Assembly (NCBI RefSeq): GCF_009363615.1
Contig: NZ_CP045384.1
Location: 2,974,501 to 3,038,500 of the forward strand
Source of the DNA: Ruegeria sp. THAF33
Lineage (GTDB): Bacteria > Pseudomonadota > Alphaproteobacteria > Rhodobacterales > Rhodobacteraceae
Direction: 5' to 3'
DNA: 64,000 nt
This document shows, one piece after another, positions 21,553 through 30,595 of this stretch. The notes under the pieces were generated by a model that had not been told where the DNA came from, did no database searches, and saw only the letters and a list, made by a program, of their open reading frames with translations. Position 1 is the first letter of the stretch. Every line of letters begins with the position of its first letter. The position numbers and the translations under genes were made by a program.

Positions 21553-23703
21553 ATGTTTGATGTAACGAAGAAATCGATGCAGTGGGGCGAGGAAACGCTT
21601 ACACTGGAAACCGGCAAGGTTGCCCGTCAGGCTGACGGCAGCGTGATTGCCACCTTGGGCGAAACCAGCGTCATGGCCAACGTGACCTTCGCCAAGGAAC
21701 AGAAGCCCGGTCAGGACTTTTTCCCGCTGACCGTGCATTACCAAGAGAAATACTATGCCGCCGGCAAGGTTCCGGGTGGCTTCTTCAAGCGCGAAGCGCG
21801 CCCGACCGAGAAAGAGACGCTGACCGCGCGTCTGATCGACCGTCCGATCCGTCCGTTGTTTGTTGACGGCTTCAAAAACGAAGTCCTGGTGATGTGTACC
21901 GTGCTGAGCCACGATCTGGTCAACGATCCCGACATCGTTGCGATGATTGCTGCTTCGGCTGCTCTGACCATCTCGGGCGCGCCGTTCATGGGCCCGATCG
22001 CGGGCTGCCGCGTGGGATACACCGACGGTGAATATGTCCTGAACCCAACCGTGGACGACATGCAGGACCTGCGCCTGAACCCCGAACAGCGTCTGGACCT
22101 GGTTGTGGCCGGCACCAAAGACGCCGTGATGATGGTGGAATCGGAAGCGTACGAACTGTCCGAAGCGGAAATGCTGGGTGCGGTGAACTTTGCGCATGAG
22201 CAGATCCAACCGGTCATCGACCTGATCATCTCGCTGGCGGAAGAAGCCGCGAAAGAGCCGTTTGACTTCCAGGCGCCGGATTACTCCGAGCTTTATGCCG
22301 CCGTTAAGGCCGCCGGTGAAGAACAGATGCGCGCCGCCTTCGCGATCACCGACAAGCAAGAGCGCACCGCCGCCGTTGCCGCCGCCCGCGAAGCGATCAA
22401 AGAGGCGCTGACCGAAGAGCAGCTGGAAGACGGCAACCTCGGTTCCGCGATGAAAAAGCTGGAAGCCGGCATTCTGCGCGGCGACGTCGTCAGGGGCGGC
22501 AAGCGGATCGACGGTCGTTCGACCACCGATGTCCGCTCGATCGTTGCGGAAACCTCGATTCTGCCCCGGACCCACGGTTCTGCCCTGTTCACCCGTGGTG
22601 AAACACAGGCGCTGGCCGTGACCACGCTGGGCACCGGTGACGATGAGCAGTTCATCGACGCGCTGCATGGCAACTTCAAATCGAACTTCCTGCTGCACTA
22701 CAACTTCCCCCCGTATTCGGTGGGTGAAGTTGGCCGCGTTGGTTCGCCCGGCCGTCGCGAGATCGGCCACGGCAAACTGGCATGGCGCGCGCTTCAGGCG
22801 GTTCTGCCTGCGCCGACCGATTTCCCCTACACCATCCGCGTGGTGTCCGAGATCACTGAATCCAACGGCTCGTCCTCGATGGCCTCTGTCTGCGGCGGTT
22901 CGCTGTCGATGATGGATGCGGGTGTTCCGCTGAAAGCGCCGGTTGCCGGTGTGGCCATGGGTCTGATCCTGGAAGATGACGGTGAATACGCTGTTCTGAC
23001 CGACATCCTGGGTGACGAAGACCACCTCGGCGACATGGACTTCAAGGTTGCGGGCACCGAAAACGGCATCACCTCGCTCCAGATGGACATCAAGGTTGCC
23101 GGTATCACGCCGCAGATCATGGAAACCGCCCTGGCACAGGCCAAGGAAGGCCGGATGCACATTCTGGGCGAGATGGGCAAAGCCCTGTCCGAGACCAACG
23201 ATTTCTCGGTCCACGCCCCGCGCATCGAGACCATGAACATCCCGACGGACAAGATCCGCGAAGTGATCGGCTCGGGCGGCAAGGTCATCCGCGAGATCGT
23301 CGAGGTTTCGGGTGCCAAGGTCGACATCAACGACGATGGCGTGATCAAGATCGCCTCGCCCGATGGTGAGTCGATCAAGAAGGCCTATGACATGATCCAT
23401 TCGATCGTGGCAGAACCTGAAGAAGGTCAGATCTACACCGGTAAAGTGGTCAAGATCGTCGACTTCGGTGCCTTCGTGAACTTCTTTGGCAAGCGCGACG
23501 GTCTGGTCCACGTGTCCCAGATCGAAAACCGCCGCCTGAACCATCCGTCGGATGTTCTGAAAGAAGGTCAGGAAGTCAAAGTCAAACTTCTGGGCTTTGA
23601 CGATCGCGGTAAGGTGCGCCTGTCGATGAAAGTCGTCGATCAGGAAACCGGCGAAGAGATCGTTCCGGAAAAGAAAGAAAAGAAAGAGGAAAACGCAGAG
23701 TAA
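21553..23703 (+). CDS. pnp: Polyribonucleotide nucleotidyltransferase (PNPase)
   Basis: PNPase degrades RNA 3' to 5' by phosphorolysis and is part of the degradosome. The 716-residue protein has two RNase PH-like domains, with [17 protein letters not shown] and RPIRPLF in the first and the [15 protein letters not shown] block in the second. A KH domain with VIGSGGK at about residue 573 and an S1 domain from about residue 625 ([15 protein letters not shown]) follow. A lysine/glutamate-rich tail ends it. AGGA lies 7 bases before the ATG. It has its own terminator. Confidence 0.99.
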   Translation: MFDVTKKSMQWGEETLTLETGKVARQADGSVIATLGETSVMANVTFAKEQKPGQDFFPLTVHYQEKYYAAGKVPGGFFKREARPTEKETLTARLIDRPIRPLFVDGFKNEVLVMCTVLSHDLVNDPDIVAMIAASAALTISGAPFMGPIAGCRVGYTDGEYVLNPTVDDMQDLRLNPEQRLDLVVAGTKDAVMMVESEAYELSEAEMLGAVNFAHEQIQPVIDLIISLAEEAAKEPFDFQAPDYSELYAAVKAAGEEQMRAAFAITDKQERTAAVAAAREAIKEALTEEQLEDGNLGSAMKKLEAGILRGDVVRGGKRIDGRSTTDVRSIVAETSILPRTHGSALFTRGETQALAVTTLGTGDDEQFIDALHGNFKSNFLLHYNFPPYSVGEVGRVGSPGRREIGHGKLAWRALQAVLPAPTDFPYTIRVVSEITESNGSSSMASVCGGSLSMMDAGVPLKAPVAGVAMGLILEDDGEYAVLTDILGDEDHLGDMDFKVAGTENGITSLQMDIKVAGITPQIMETALAQAKEGRMHILGEMGKALSETNDFSVHAPRIETMNIPTDKIREVIGSGGKVIREIVEVSGAKVDINDDGVIKIASPDGESIKKAYDMIHSIVAEPEEGQIYTGKVVKIVDFGAFVNFFGKRDGLVHVSQIENRRLNHPSDVLKEGQEVKVKLLGFDDRGKVRLSMKVVDQETGEEIVPEKKEKKEENAE

Positions 23704-23726
23704 TCTGCCCCTCTGACCCACAGCGG

Positions 23727-23757
23727 AAGGCCCCGGTTTCATCCGGGGCCTTTTTGT
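23727..23757 (+). terminator. Rho-independent terminator after pnp
   Basis: A perfect 10-bp stem, AAGGCCCCGG and CCGGGGCCTT, has a 6-nt loop and is followed by a T run. It begins 24 bp after the pnp stop. Confidence 0.9.
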
Positions 23758-23878
23758 TTGCGCGGCAGCAGAACGGTTAACTGCGCCGCAACTTTGGTAA
23801 ATCAATTGTTAACACTTATTGCGTGTATTAGCTCAACCTTAAGGGGGATATTGCCGTTTTCAAGGAAGCTGTTCGACC

Positions 23879-24886
23879 GTGGCATCGATTACTGTTTATG
23901 AAATCAGCGCAGACCCGTTCAGCAACCGCAGTGTTGATATTACTGCTGCGTATTCGGTCGACGTCACGGATAATGACGCCCTGCTGCAAGATCCCGACCC
24001 GGATGGCAGCTCGCAACTTGACCTCGGGTCTCTTCCCGGCTTTTCCGGCTCGACCCAGAATTTCAGTACTTTCGAAAACTACACAGGAACGGTCGATGGC
24101 GCGCCGGTCACGTTCATCCTGATCCAGTTTTCAAACCCGCGTTACATCATAGTCACTTCGGGTCAGGCCGAACTGAATGACACGATTTCAGATACCAGTT
24201 TTGCCGGCACCGCGCCGCCATCCGCGTATGACACTTTGCCTTCTTTCGTGTGTTTCACCTCAGGATCTCTGATCCAGACACCAACTGGGCTGCGCCGGGT
24301 CGAGGCGCTGGAGCCCGGCGACCCGGTCATCACCGCCGGCGGCCATGCCCGCCCGGTCCGCTGGATCGGCAAGCGCCGGTTGTCCGCGGCTGAGTTGCGG
24401 CGAAACACGCACCTGTCCCCTGTACGGATCAAGGCGGGCAGTTTCGGGTCGAACAGCCCAAGCCGCGATCTCGTCATTTCCCCACAGCACCGGATTGCCG
24501 TGACCTCGACCATGATGGAGCTTATGCATTGCGAAGCGGCGATGCTGGCCCCCGCAAAGGGGCTGATCAATGGGCATTCCATCGTTCAGGAAACGCCCGC
24601 ACATGGGGTGGAGTACATTCATATCCTCTTTGATCAGCATGAGTTGGTGAATGTCGAAGGACTCTGGTCCGAGTCCTTTTACCCCGGCGACACCAGCCTT
24701 GGGGCAATGGCACCCGCCACCCGAAGCGAGCTGTTCGAACTGTTCCCGGAACTTGCCAATGGTGAAGGCAGTTACGGTTCAACCGCATTGCCGGTCCTCA
24801 AACCCTTCGAAGTCCGGGTGCTGTCGGCGGATCTGGCGGTTCCGGGCTGGAAGGTCCGCCCCAATGAATCCGCGAAAGCCGCCTGA
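23879..24886 (+). CDS. Hint-domain (Hedgehog/intein-type) protein
   Basis: The 335-residue protein has an acidic N-terminal part (1-115). A Hint module follows, starting at Cys125 in FVCFTSGSLIQTPTGLRRVEALEPGD and containing VISPQHRI (His204). The splicing C-terminus (HN followed by Cys/Ser/Thr) is not seen, so it is not a classical intein. Such proteins are frequent in Rhodobacteraceae and are thought to be secreted or self-cleaving; no function is established. It starts with GTG, with AAGGAAG about 11 bases upstream. The upstream region contains a TAAA-N7-TTAA element at 23798-23812 that resembles a weak CtrA site. Confidence 0.82.
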   Translation: MASITVYEISADPFSNRSVDITAAYSVDVTDNDALLQDPDPDGSSQLDLGSLPGFSGSTQNFSTFENYTGTVDGAPVTFILIQFSNPRYIIVTSGQAELNDTISDTSFAGTAPPSAYDTLPSFVCFTSGSLIQTPTGLRRVEALEPGDPVITAGGHARPVRWIGKRRLSAAELRRNTHLSPVRIKAGSFGSNSPSRDLVISPQHRIAVTSTMMELMHCEAAMLAPAKGLINGHSIVQETPAHGVEYIHILFDQHELVNVEGLWSESFYPGDTSLGAMAPATRSELFELFPELANGEGSYGSTALPVLKPFEVRVLSADLAVPGWKVRPNESAKAA

Positions 24887-24893
24887 CCGCAGG

Positions 24894-25529
24894 TCAGTGC
24901 GCGACACCACCGGGGCCATGTTTCAACAGGTGCCACTGGCCGTAGCTGTCTTTCAGATCCAGTTTGATCGCCGCATCGGCTCGGGTCGAGGCGCTGCCGA
25001 TCTCGGCAATGGTGAATTCGATCCCACCGGGAATATCGATGCGTACACGGTGTTCGCCGCCACCATGCGGGGCCTGAATCGGGCGCCCGGTCGACTTTAG
25101 AACGTCGCCAACGGTAACGCTGGCCGTTCGTCCTTCGATATCCATCTCAAGCTTGATCGGCAGGTACAGCGTGTCGTGCACCGTCTCACACATGGCTCGG
25201 AACACGTACCAATGGGTTGCCATCTCTTCGGTTTCTTCGCCGTGAAAGACTTTTTCCAGCGCATCGCGCTGCGCCGGTGACGCCGCGGGGTCGACGATCA
25301 CCTGCATTTCGCCGCCACCCTCGAATATTGGCCCTGGCCATGCATAGATCAACGCAGCCTTGGTTCCACTCAGATCCGTTTCGCCAAAATATCCGGAGGA
25401 TATTTCAAGCACCTCGAAGCCGCGGCAATCGCCATGCGTCGGCAATTCCTCGAACTGGCAGGGGCAGGCATAGCCGCAGTTGCAGTTTCCGAAGCTTTCT
25501 CCCTCGACGTACCAATCTGTAAAAGCCAT
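24894..25529 (-). CDS. DUF1326 protein
   Basis: The 211-residue protein carries the family's cysteine cluster NCNCGYACPCQF near residue 16, which could bind a metal or form disulfides. It has further motifs AWPGPIFEGGGEMQ and the PHGGGEHRVRIDIPGG segment. No signal peptide is visible. Function is unknown; relatives are often near DUF2182 membrane proteins, but none is found here. The start at 25529 has AGGAGA six bases upstream, so the longer upstream frame is not used. Confidence 0.85.
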   Translation of the reverse strand: MAFTDWYVEGESFGNCNCGYACPCQFEELPTHGDCRGFEVLEISSGYFGETDLSGTKAALIYAWPGPIFEGGGEMQVIVDPAASPAQRDALEKVFHGEETEEMATHWYVFRAMCETVHDTLYLPIKLEMDIEGRTASVTVGDVLKSTGRPIQAPHGGGEHRVRIDIPGGIEFTIAEIGSASTRADAAIKLDLKDSYGQWHLLKHGPGGVAH

Positions 25530-25765
25530 GGTTTTCTCCTGTTCAGGACAGTCAGAAAGCCCGACATCGTTGGTCACATGCCCGTATGTTTCCGCAAAAC
25601 AAACTATCACAACTTGATTGCAATCTGAACCTGACGCGCGCAAACGGCCGCAAATGGCATAAACCTTGGTTCCATTCGCCCTGTTTCAACCAAAAACCAA
25701 TCGCAGGTGTCCGCTGCCATCCCCAGTTCGACCGCATCGCCACAACGCAAAAAGGGAGATGCGAT

Positions 25766-26038
25766 ATGGAAACCTTGAAACTGCTGACACTGACGGGATT
25801 GATCGCAACCGCACCGGTTCTTGCTTTGGCCAATGTCGGACTGGGCGACAAACTGGGCACAAGCGAAGCCGATATCCGCGCGGCGCTTGAAGCCCAGGGG
25901 TACCAGATCGAAGAGATCGAATTCGAAGGTGGGAAGATCGAGGTTGAACTCACCAAGGATGGCGTGGAAACTGAACTGGTTCTGTCTGACACGGACGGGG
26001 TGGTGACGGCCATCGAGCTCGAAGAGGACGACGACTGA
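25766..26038 (+). CDS. Small periplasmic PepSY-like protein
   Basis: The 90-residue protein has a signal peptide (about 1-22, ending ALA) and a single PepSY-like alpha/beta unit: a helix with SEADIRAALEAQGYQIEEIE, then strands GGKIEVELTKDGVETEL and TDGVVTAIELEEDDD. The end is strongly acidic. PepSY domains are thought to bind or inhibit peptidases or sense signals outside the membrane. It lies 23 bp before a membrane-bound HTH gene, so a sensor/regulator pair is a reasonable inference. GGGAG lies 8 bases before the ATG. Confidence 0.7.
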   Translation: METLKLLTLTGLIATAPVLALANVGLGDKLGTSEADIRAALEAQGYQIEEIEFEGGKIEVELTKDGVETELVLSDTDGVVTAIELEEDDD

Positions 26039-26061
26039 ACCTGCAACGTTCAAGGGGCCGC

Positions 26062-26562
26062 ATGAAAGTACCTCAAACGTCTTTGCTCTGGCTCCTTCTG
26101 GTGGTGCAGGCCCTCTGCGCCGCCTTTTTCATGACGGATGCACTGCTGGATTGGACAGGCGGCGACGGCGCGGGATTTCGTCACCTTCATTCGTTCGAAC
26201 TGTTTCTGTCGCTGGCGCTTGTCGGCGGCCTGAGCGCCACGATCGCCCTGATCCGTTCCCAGTCCAGACGGGTGCGCGATATGCAGCGGCAACTGCAAGT
26301 GGCGCAAGGGGCTTTCGCCCAGGTCATCGAAACCCAGTTCAGCGAGTGGCAGCTCAGTGAGGCTGAGCGCGACGTTGCCATGCTGACGATCAAGGGTCTT
26401 TCCATCGCGGAAATCGCCGAAATGCGACAGACGAAAGAAGGGACGATCAAGGCCCAAAGCGCCGCGGTCTATCGAAAGGCGGGCGTTTCCAGCAGGGTGC
26501 AGTTGCTCAGTTTTTTTGTCGACGAACTCCTGTCAGAACCCTTGGTCAGGGATGTGCCCTGA
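26062..26562 (+). CDS. Membrane-anchored LuxR-type HTH regulator
   Basis: The 166-residue protein has two hydrophobic helices at about 7-27 and 47-66, then a coiled linker rich in Arg and Gln. A C-terminal LuxR/GerE-type HTH (about 92-155) carries LSEAERDVAMLTIKGLSIAEIAEMR and TIKAQSAAVYRKAGVSSR. No receiver or ligand-binding domain is present, so the signal probably comes through the membrane part or the short periplasmic loop. The gene follows the PepSY-like gene closely on the same strand. Targets are unknown; the outer-membrane protein gene downstream is a candidate. Confidence 0.8.
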   Translation: MKVPQTSLLWLLLVVQALCAAFFMTDALLDWTGGDGAGFRHLHSFELFLSLALVGGLSATIALIRSQSRRVRDMQRQLQVAQGAFAQVIETQFSEWQLSEAERDVAMLTIKGLSIAEIAEMRQTKEGTIKAQSAAVYRKAGVSSRVQLLSFFVDELLSEPLVRDVP

Positions 26563-26701
26563 AACAGTGGCAGAACCTCGCGCCTATTCACTCACACATT
26601 CCTAAAAACCTGTGAAGCGAAGTGAAGGCCCGGCGCCTTTCTTTTTGGGCCAGCCTCGTCCACATCCATGGCATGCGGATTTTGGAACACTGGAGATGGT
26701 T

Positions 26702-27391
26702 ATGTTCACGCGCCTCATTCTCGCCTCTTCGGCTCTGGCGATCAGCGCAACGGCGCTTGCCGCGCAGAGCCTGGGCGATGGCACCTATATTCACGGCTTC
26801 ATCGGCTACAGCCAGCTACAGGACAGCGATTTCACCGGGACGATCGGTGGCGCGACGCAATCGGTAGATACCGAATTCGACGCAGGTTTCGGACTGGGCC
26901 TCGCGATAGGCAAGGAAATCCCGCAATGGTCCAACGACATCATCGGAACGCGGATCGAGCTGGAACTGTCTTACAGCGAAAGTGACGTGGATGGTGTGAA
27001 CTTTACCGGCAATGGTCCGGGGCCCGAGGGCAATATCTCGGGCGACGTCACGCAGACCTCTTTATTTGCCAATCTGCTGTTCGATTTCAAACAGGCCGGC
27101 GCGCTGACACCGTTTGCCGGGTTTGGTCTGGGGGCCACCTATTCGGATCTGGATTTTTCTTACGGGCCGGGTGTGGCGCTGAACGACACCGACACCACCT
27201 TGGCCGCCCAGCTGATCGCCGGTGTGGCATATGACATCAACGCGTCGACAGCGTTCACGATTGACGCCCGTTACGCCCGCGCCTTTGATGTTTCGTCGCA
27301 GCGCCTGGCCCCCAACGGAGCTTTGACCGGCAACGTAGAGGACGATCTGGATACTTTCAGCATCAATTTCGGACTTCGCCATAATTTCTGA
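26702..27391 (+). CDS. Outer-membrane beta-barrel protein (porin / OmpA-barrel type)
   Basis: The 229-residue protein has a signal peptide (about 1-21) and alternating hydrophobic strands. It ends in SINFGLRHNF, a terminal aromatic residue typical of barrels assembled by BAM. Segments YIHGFIGYSQLQDSDF and TPFAGFGLGATYSDLDF match small 8-stranded outer-membrane barrels. No OmpA peptidoglycan-binding domain is attached. The start at 26702 has GGAG 6 bases before it; two upstream in-frame ATGs lack a ribosome site. Its function (adhesion, immunity or simple structural role) is not indicated. Confidence 0.8.
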   Translation: MFTRLILASSALAISATALAAQSLGDGTYIHGFIGYSQLQDSDFTGTIGGATQSVDTEFDAGFGLGLAIGKEIPQWSNDIIGTRIELELSYSESDVDGVNFTGNGPGPEGNISGDVTQTSLFANLLFDFKQAGALTPFAGFGLGATYSDLDFSYGPGVALNDTDTTLAAQLIAGVAYDINASTAFTIDARYARAFDVSSQRLAPNGALTGNVEDDLDTFSINFGLRHNF

Positions 27392-27564
27392 TTGCTTCGG
27401 GTGTCAGGTTTCTCTCCGGTTTCCTGCCCCTCTTTGCCCTCGCGCCTCAGGCGCGGGGGCACCCGGAAAACCCCGAAAAATGCAGCACACGCTGGATATG
27501 CCGGTGGTCGCCCGACCTGCAACAACCGCCTGCTTCATCTGGCTGAAAATATCCTCGGGGGGAA

Positions 27565-27603
27565 TCGTGCCTGCGGGCACGATGGGGGGGCAGACAGCCC
27601 CCC
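27565..27603. repeat. Tandem hairpin pair, REP-like intergenic element
   Basis: Two perfect hairpins lie 2 bp apart: TCGTGCC/GGCACGA (27565-27582) and GGGGGGC/GCCCCCC (27585-27603). They are preceded by AAATATCCTCGGGGGG. The arrangement looks like a dispersed repeat of this bacterial group rather than a plain terminator. It may still help end the convergent outer-membrane and peroxiredoxin transcripts. Confidence 0.5.
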
Positions 27604-27619
27604 TGACCCGGCAACCGGC

Positions 27620-28270
27620 TTACGACGGCGCTTTGGTCTTGCGCAGATAGGGGAAGATCGTTTCGAACTCGCCAAACTTGGCCTTGGCGTCTTCGTTCGA
27701 CACGGTTGGCGGGATGATCACGTCTTCACCCGGCACCCAGTTGGCAGGTGTCGCAACGCCCTTGGCCGACATTTGCAGCCCGTCCAGAGCGCGCAGGATC
27801 TCGGCAAAGTTTCGACCCACGGTCATCGGATAGGTCATCGACAGTTTCAGTTGCTTGTCCGGGCCGATGATGAAAACCGAACGCACGGTGGCGCTGTCAG
27901 CCGGAGTGCGACCGTCGGGCAGATAGGCTTCTGCGGGCAGCATGTCGAAGGCTTTGGACACGGCCAAACCGTCATCGGCGATGATCGGGAAACCGGGGTT
28001 GGCCTTGCCGTATTCTTCGATGTCCTTCTTCCACTTTTTGTGGTCTTCGACACCATCGACCGATACGCCGATCACCTTGGTGTTGCGCGCGGCCCATTCG
28101 TCATTCAACTGCGCAACGGCCGAAAACTCGGTGGTGCAAACAGGTGTAAAATCCTTTGGGTGCGAGAACAGAATGGCCCAGCTGTCGCCAATCCAGTCGT
28201 GAAACTGAATGGTGCCCTGATCCGTTTCTGCCGTGAAATTCGGAACGGTGTCGTTGATACGCAAACCCAT
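27620..28270 (-). CDS. 1-Cys peroxiredoxin (Prx6 type)
   Basis: It reduces peroxides in the cytosol. The 216-residue protein has the peroxidatic cysteine in HPKDFTPVCTTEF near residue 45, and the Prx6-type extension with YPMTVGRNFAEILRALD and ATPANWVPGEDVI. Only one catalytic Cys is evident, as in the 1-Cys class. The start at 28270 has AAGGAGA six bases upstream. It is divergent from the aldehyde dehydrogenase gene. Confidence 0.94.
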   Translation of the reverse strand: MGLRINDTVPNFTAETDQGTIQFHDWIGDSWAILFSHPKDFTPVCTTEFSAVAQLNDEWAARNTKVIGVSVDGVEDHKKWKKDIEEYGKANPGFPIIADDGLAVSKAFDMLPAEAYLPDGRTPADSATVRSVFIIGPDKQLKLSMTYPMTVGRNFAEILRALDGLQMSAKGVATPANWVPGEDVIIPPTVSNEDAKAKFGEFETIFPYLRKTKAPS

Positions 28271-28390
28271 GGGGCATCTCCTTCTCTGTGAAAAACCTGA
28301 ATCGGTTGTTTGGAACCTAATCACTTTGTGTGCAGGTTAAACCGTCCATCACGCTTGGGGATACGGAATTCGTGGGCATTGCCAGAAAAT

Positions 28391-28404
28391 AATTTGATCA
28401 AATT
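28391..28404. promoter_or_regulatory. 14-bp perfect palindrome upstream of the aldehyde dehydrogenase
   Basis: AATTTGATCAAATT is fully self-complementary and lies 80 bp before the ALDH start and 121 bp from the peroxiredoxin start. It resembles an operator for a dimeric repressor; the regulator is not identified. Confidence 0.4.
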
Positions 28405-28483
28405 CACTATTGCTCAGCCTGTGCATGGGTGACAGAGTGTCCCCGAACAGCCGGTTTCAGGCAGACCTTCAGGAGGGCTCAGG

Positions 28484-29923
28484 ATGATCGAAAAGCGGGA
28501 TTTCTATATTAATGGTCAGTGGGTGGCACCATCGCAGCCCAATGACTTCGAGGTCATCAACCCGTCAACCGAAGACCCCTGCGCCGTGATCTCGCTTGGC
28601 GCCGAAGCCGACACGAATGCGGCCGTTGCCGCGGCCAAGGCCGCCCTGCCGGGCTGGATGGCCACGCCAGTGGAAACCCGCATCGCGCTGGTGGAAAAAC
28701 TGGTCGAACTCTATGCAACCCGGGCAGAGGATCTGGCGCAGGCGATGTCGCTGGAAATGGGCGCCCCGATCGATCTGGCGCGCTCGGCGCAGGCGGGCGC
28801 CGGCATCTATCACCTGAAGAACTTCATCCGCGCCACCAGGTCGTTTGAATTTGAGCGCCCGCTGGGGGATCATGCGCCGAATGATCGCATCATTTACGAG
28901 GCGGTTGGCGTTGCCGCTTTGATCACGCCGTGGAACTGGCCGATGAACCAGATCACGCTCAAGGTTGGGGCTGCTGCGATTGCGGGCTGCACGATGGTGC
29001 TGAAACCGTCGGAACAAAGCCCGCTGAACGCGATGATCTTTGCCGAGATGATGGACGAGGCAGGCTTCCCGCCCGGTGTGTTCAATCTGGTCAACGGCGA
29101 CGGCGCGGGGGTTGGTTCGCAACTTTCGGGCCATCCGGATGTGGACATGGTCAGCTTCACCGGCTCGACCCGCGCAGGCACCGCGATTTCCAAAAATGCG
29201 GCAGATACCCTCAAGAAAGTACATCTTGAGCTTGGAGGCAAAGGGGCCAACGTCATCTTTGAGGACGCGGACGAAAAAGCGGTCAAGCGTGGGGTGCTGC
29301 ACATGATGCAAAACACCGGCCAGAGCTGCAACGCCCCCAGCCGGATGCTGGTGCAACGCCCGATCTATGACAAGGCTGTGGAAACCGCGGCCGAGGTTGC
29401 AAACATGGTCAAGGTTGGCCCTGCCTTAGAGGAAGGCCGCCATATCGGCCCGGTGGTGAATGAAGTTCAGTGGACCAAGATTCAGGACCTGATCCAGAAG
29501 GGCATCGATGAAGGGGCGCGGCTGGTCGCAGGCGGCGCCGGACGGCCAGAGGGCCTGAACAAGGGCTACTATGTCCGCCCCACGGTCTTTGCCGATGCAA
29601 ACAACCAGATGACCATCGCCCGCGAAGAGATCTTTGGCCCGGTTCTGACTATGATCCCCTTCGACACCGAAGAAGAGGCTGTCGAAATCGCCAATGATAC
29701 ACCCTATGGCCTGACCAACTATGTTCAGACGCAGGACAGCGCGCGTGCCAATCGCATGGCGCGGGCGCTGCGGTCGGGCATGGTCGAAATGAACGGACAA
29801 TCGCGCAGCGCGGGCTCACCGTTCGGCGGCATGAAGCAATCCGGCAACGGGCGTGAAGGCGGCGTCTTTGGGCTTGAGGACTTCCTCGAGATCAAAGCTG
29901 TCGGTGGTTGGGCGGCAGAGTAA
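28484..29923 (+). CDS. Aldehyde dehydrogenase family protein
   Basis: The 479-residue enzyme is full length. It has the NAD-binding ITPWNWPMNQ segment near residue 147 and the general-base Glu in LELGGKGANVIFED. The catalytic cysteine is in NTGQSCNAPSRM, and the KPSEQSPL lysine is also present. It oxidises an aldehyde to an acid using NAD(P)+; substrate is not indicated. AGGAGG is found seven bases before the start. The gene is monocistronic as far as seen. It is distinct from the betB copy at the window end. Confidence 0.93.
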   Translation: MIEKRDFYINGQWVAPSQPNDFEVINPSTEDPCAVISLGAEADTNAAVAAAKAALPGWMATPVETRIALVEKLVELYATRAEDLAQAMSLEMGAPIDLARSAQAGAGIYHLKNFIRATRSFEFERPLGDHAPNDRIIYEAVGVAALITPWNWPMNQITLKVGAAAIAGCTMVLKPSEQSPLNAMIFAEMMDEAGFPPGVFNLVNGDGAGVGSQLSGHPDVDMVSFTGSTRAGTAISKNAADTLKKVHLELGGKGANVIFEDADEKAVKRGVLHMMQNTGQSCNAPSRMLVQRPIYDKAVETAAEVANMVKVGPALEEGRHIGPVVNEVQWTKIQDLIQKGIDEGARLVAGGAGRPEGLNKGYYVRPTVFADANNQMTIAREEIFGPVLTMIPFDTEEEAVEIANDTPYGLTNYVQTQDSARANRMARALRSGMVEMNGQSRSAGSPFGGMKQSGNGREGGVFGLEDFLEIKAVGGWAAE

Positions 29924-29983
29924 CTATACCTGCAAAGCAGACAGATCGGGCGGGGCAACGCGGTTGGCCCCGCCCACAACCCC

Positions 29984-30421
29984 CTATAGGGGCCGTACCA
30001 CAAGCTGGGGTACGCCATCGGACGTGCGGCGCCGGGATTGACCGTCCCACCCAATCTCTCCGGTGACGCGCTGTCGAAATGCAGAAAAGCTGTCAAAGCG
30101 CACCACATCTACCGGCGCATCGAAATGCAGGGTCACTCGGCGACGCGCGCCATCGCCAAGAATGGTCATACCGCGAATTTCGGCCGTGAACGCCTGACCC
30201 AGATAGCGCCCTTCGACCCGATCACCCACGCGCAGATGCATCCGGTTTCCGGCCATTGCGTGCAAGGTGTTCCAGTCTCGAACGCCATGCTGATGGGCCA
30301 GCAGTTCCAATGCCGCACTGTGCGACAGCGAAACGCCCTTCGTTTTCAAGTCTTCCCGCAGGCGTCTCGCCTGCGCTTTCAGCTCTTCAACCGGAGCAAC
30401 GGTTCGGGATCGTGTCATCAT
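29984..30421 (-). CDS. Glyoxalase superfamily protein (short HTH-like N-terminal region)
   Basis: The 145-residue protein has an N-terminal helical segment, KAQARRLREDLKTKGVSLSH followed by ALELLAHQHGVRDWNTLHAM, found in proteins annotated as glyoxalase-superfamily. The C-terminal part, with RVGDRVEGRYLGQAFTAEIRG, looks like a small beta barrel. Metal ligands of true glyoxalase I are not evident. Function is unknown. It lies 174 bp downstream of the MGMT gene on the same strand. Confidence 0.65.
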   Translation of the reverse strand: MMTRSRTVAPVEELKAQARRLREDLKTKGVSLSHSAALELLAHQHGVRDWNTLHAMAGNRMHLRVGDRVEGRYLGQAFTAEIRGMTILGDGARRRVTLHFDAPVDVVRFDSFSAFRQRVTGEIGWDGQSRRRTSDGVPQLVVRPL

Positions 30422-30595
30422 GTGCCTCGTTTCCTTGAACGGGCGCGAAGTCAGGACGGGGCTCGCATTTCCATCCGCGCGCCGGGAAAGGGCAACAGAT
30501 GTTTTTCAAACCGGGTTTCACCAAAGCCAATGGCCGCGAACGGCAGGGGACCCGAACCTGAGGTGCCTTTTGGCAGCGGCCGGGCCGTCTGTCAA

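Noticed and set aside
21211..23805. Very long open frame opposite pnp (864 codons)
   Set aside because: It is a shadow of pnp on the opposite strand; pnp has full family motifs, while this frame is His/Arg-rich without any recognisable domain.
30422..30595. 46-codon open frame between MGMT and the glyoxalase-like gene, minus strand
   Set aside because: It has a coding-like composition but no ATG, GTG or TTG start, so it cannot be called a gene.
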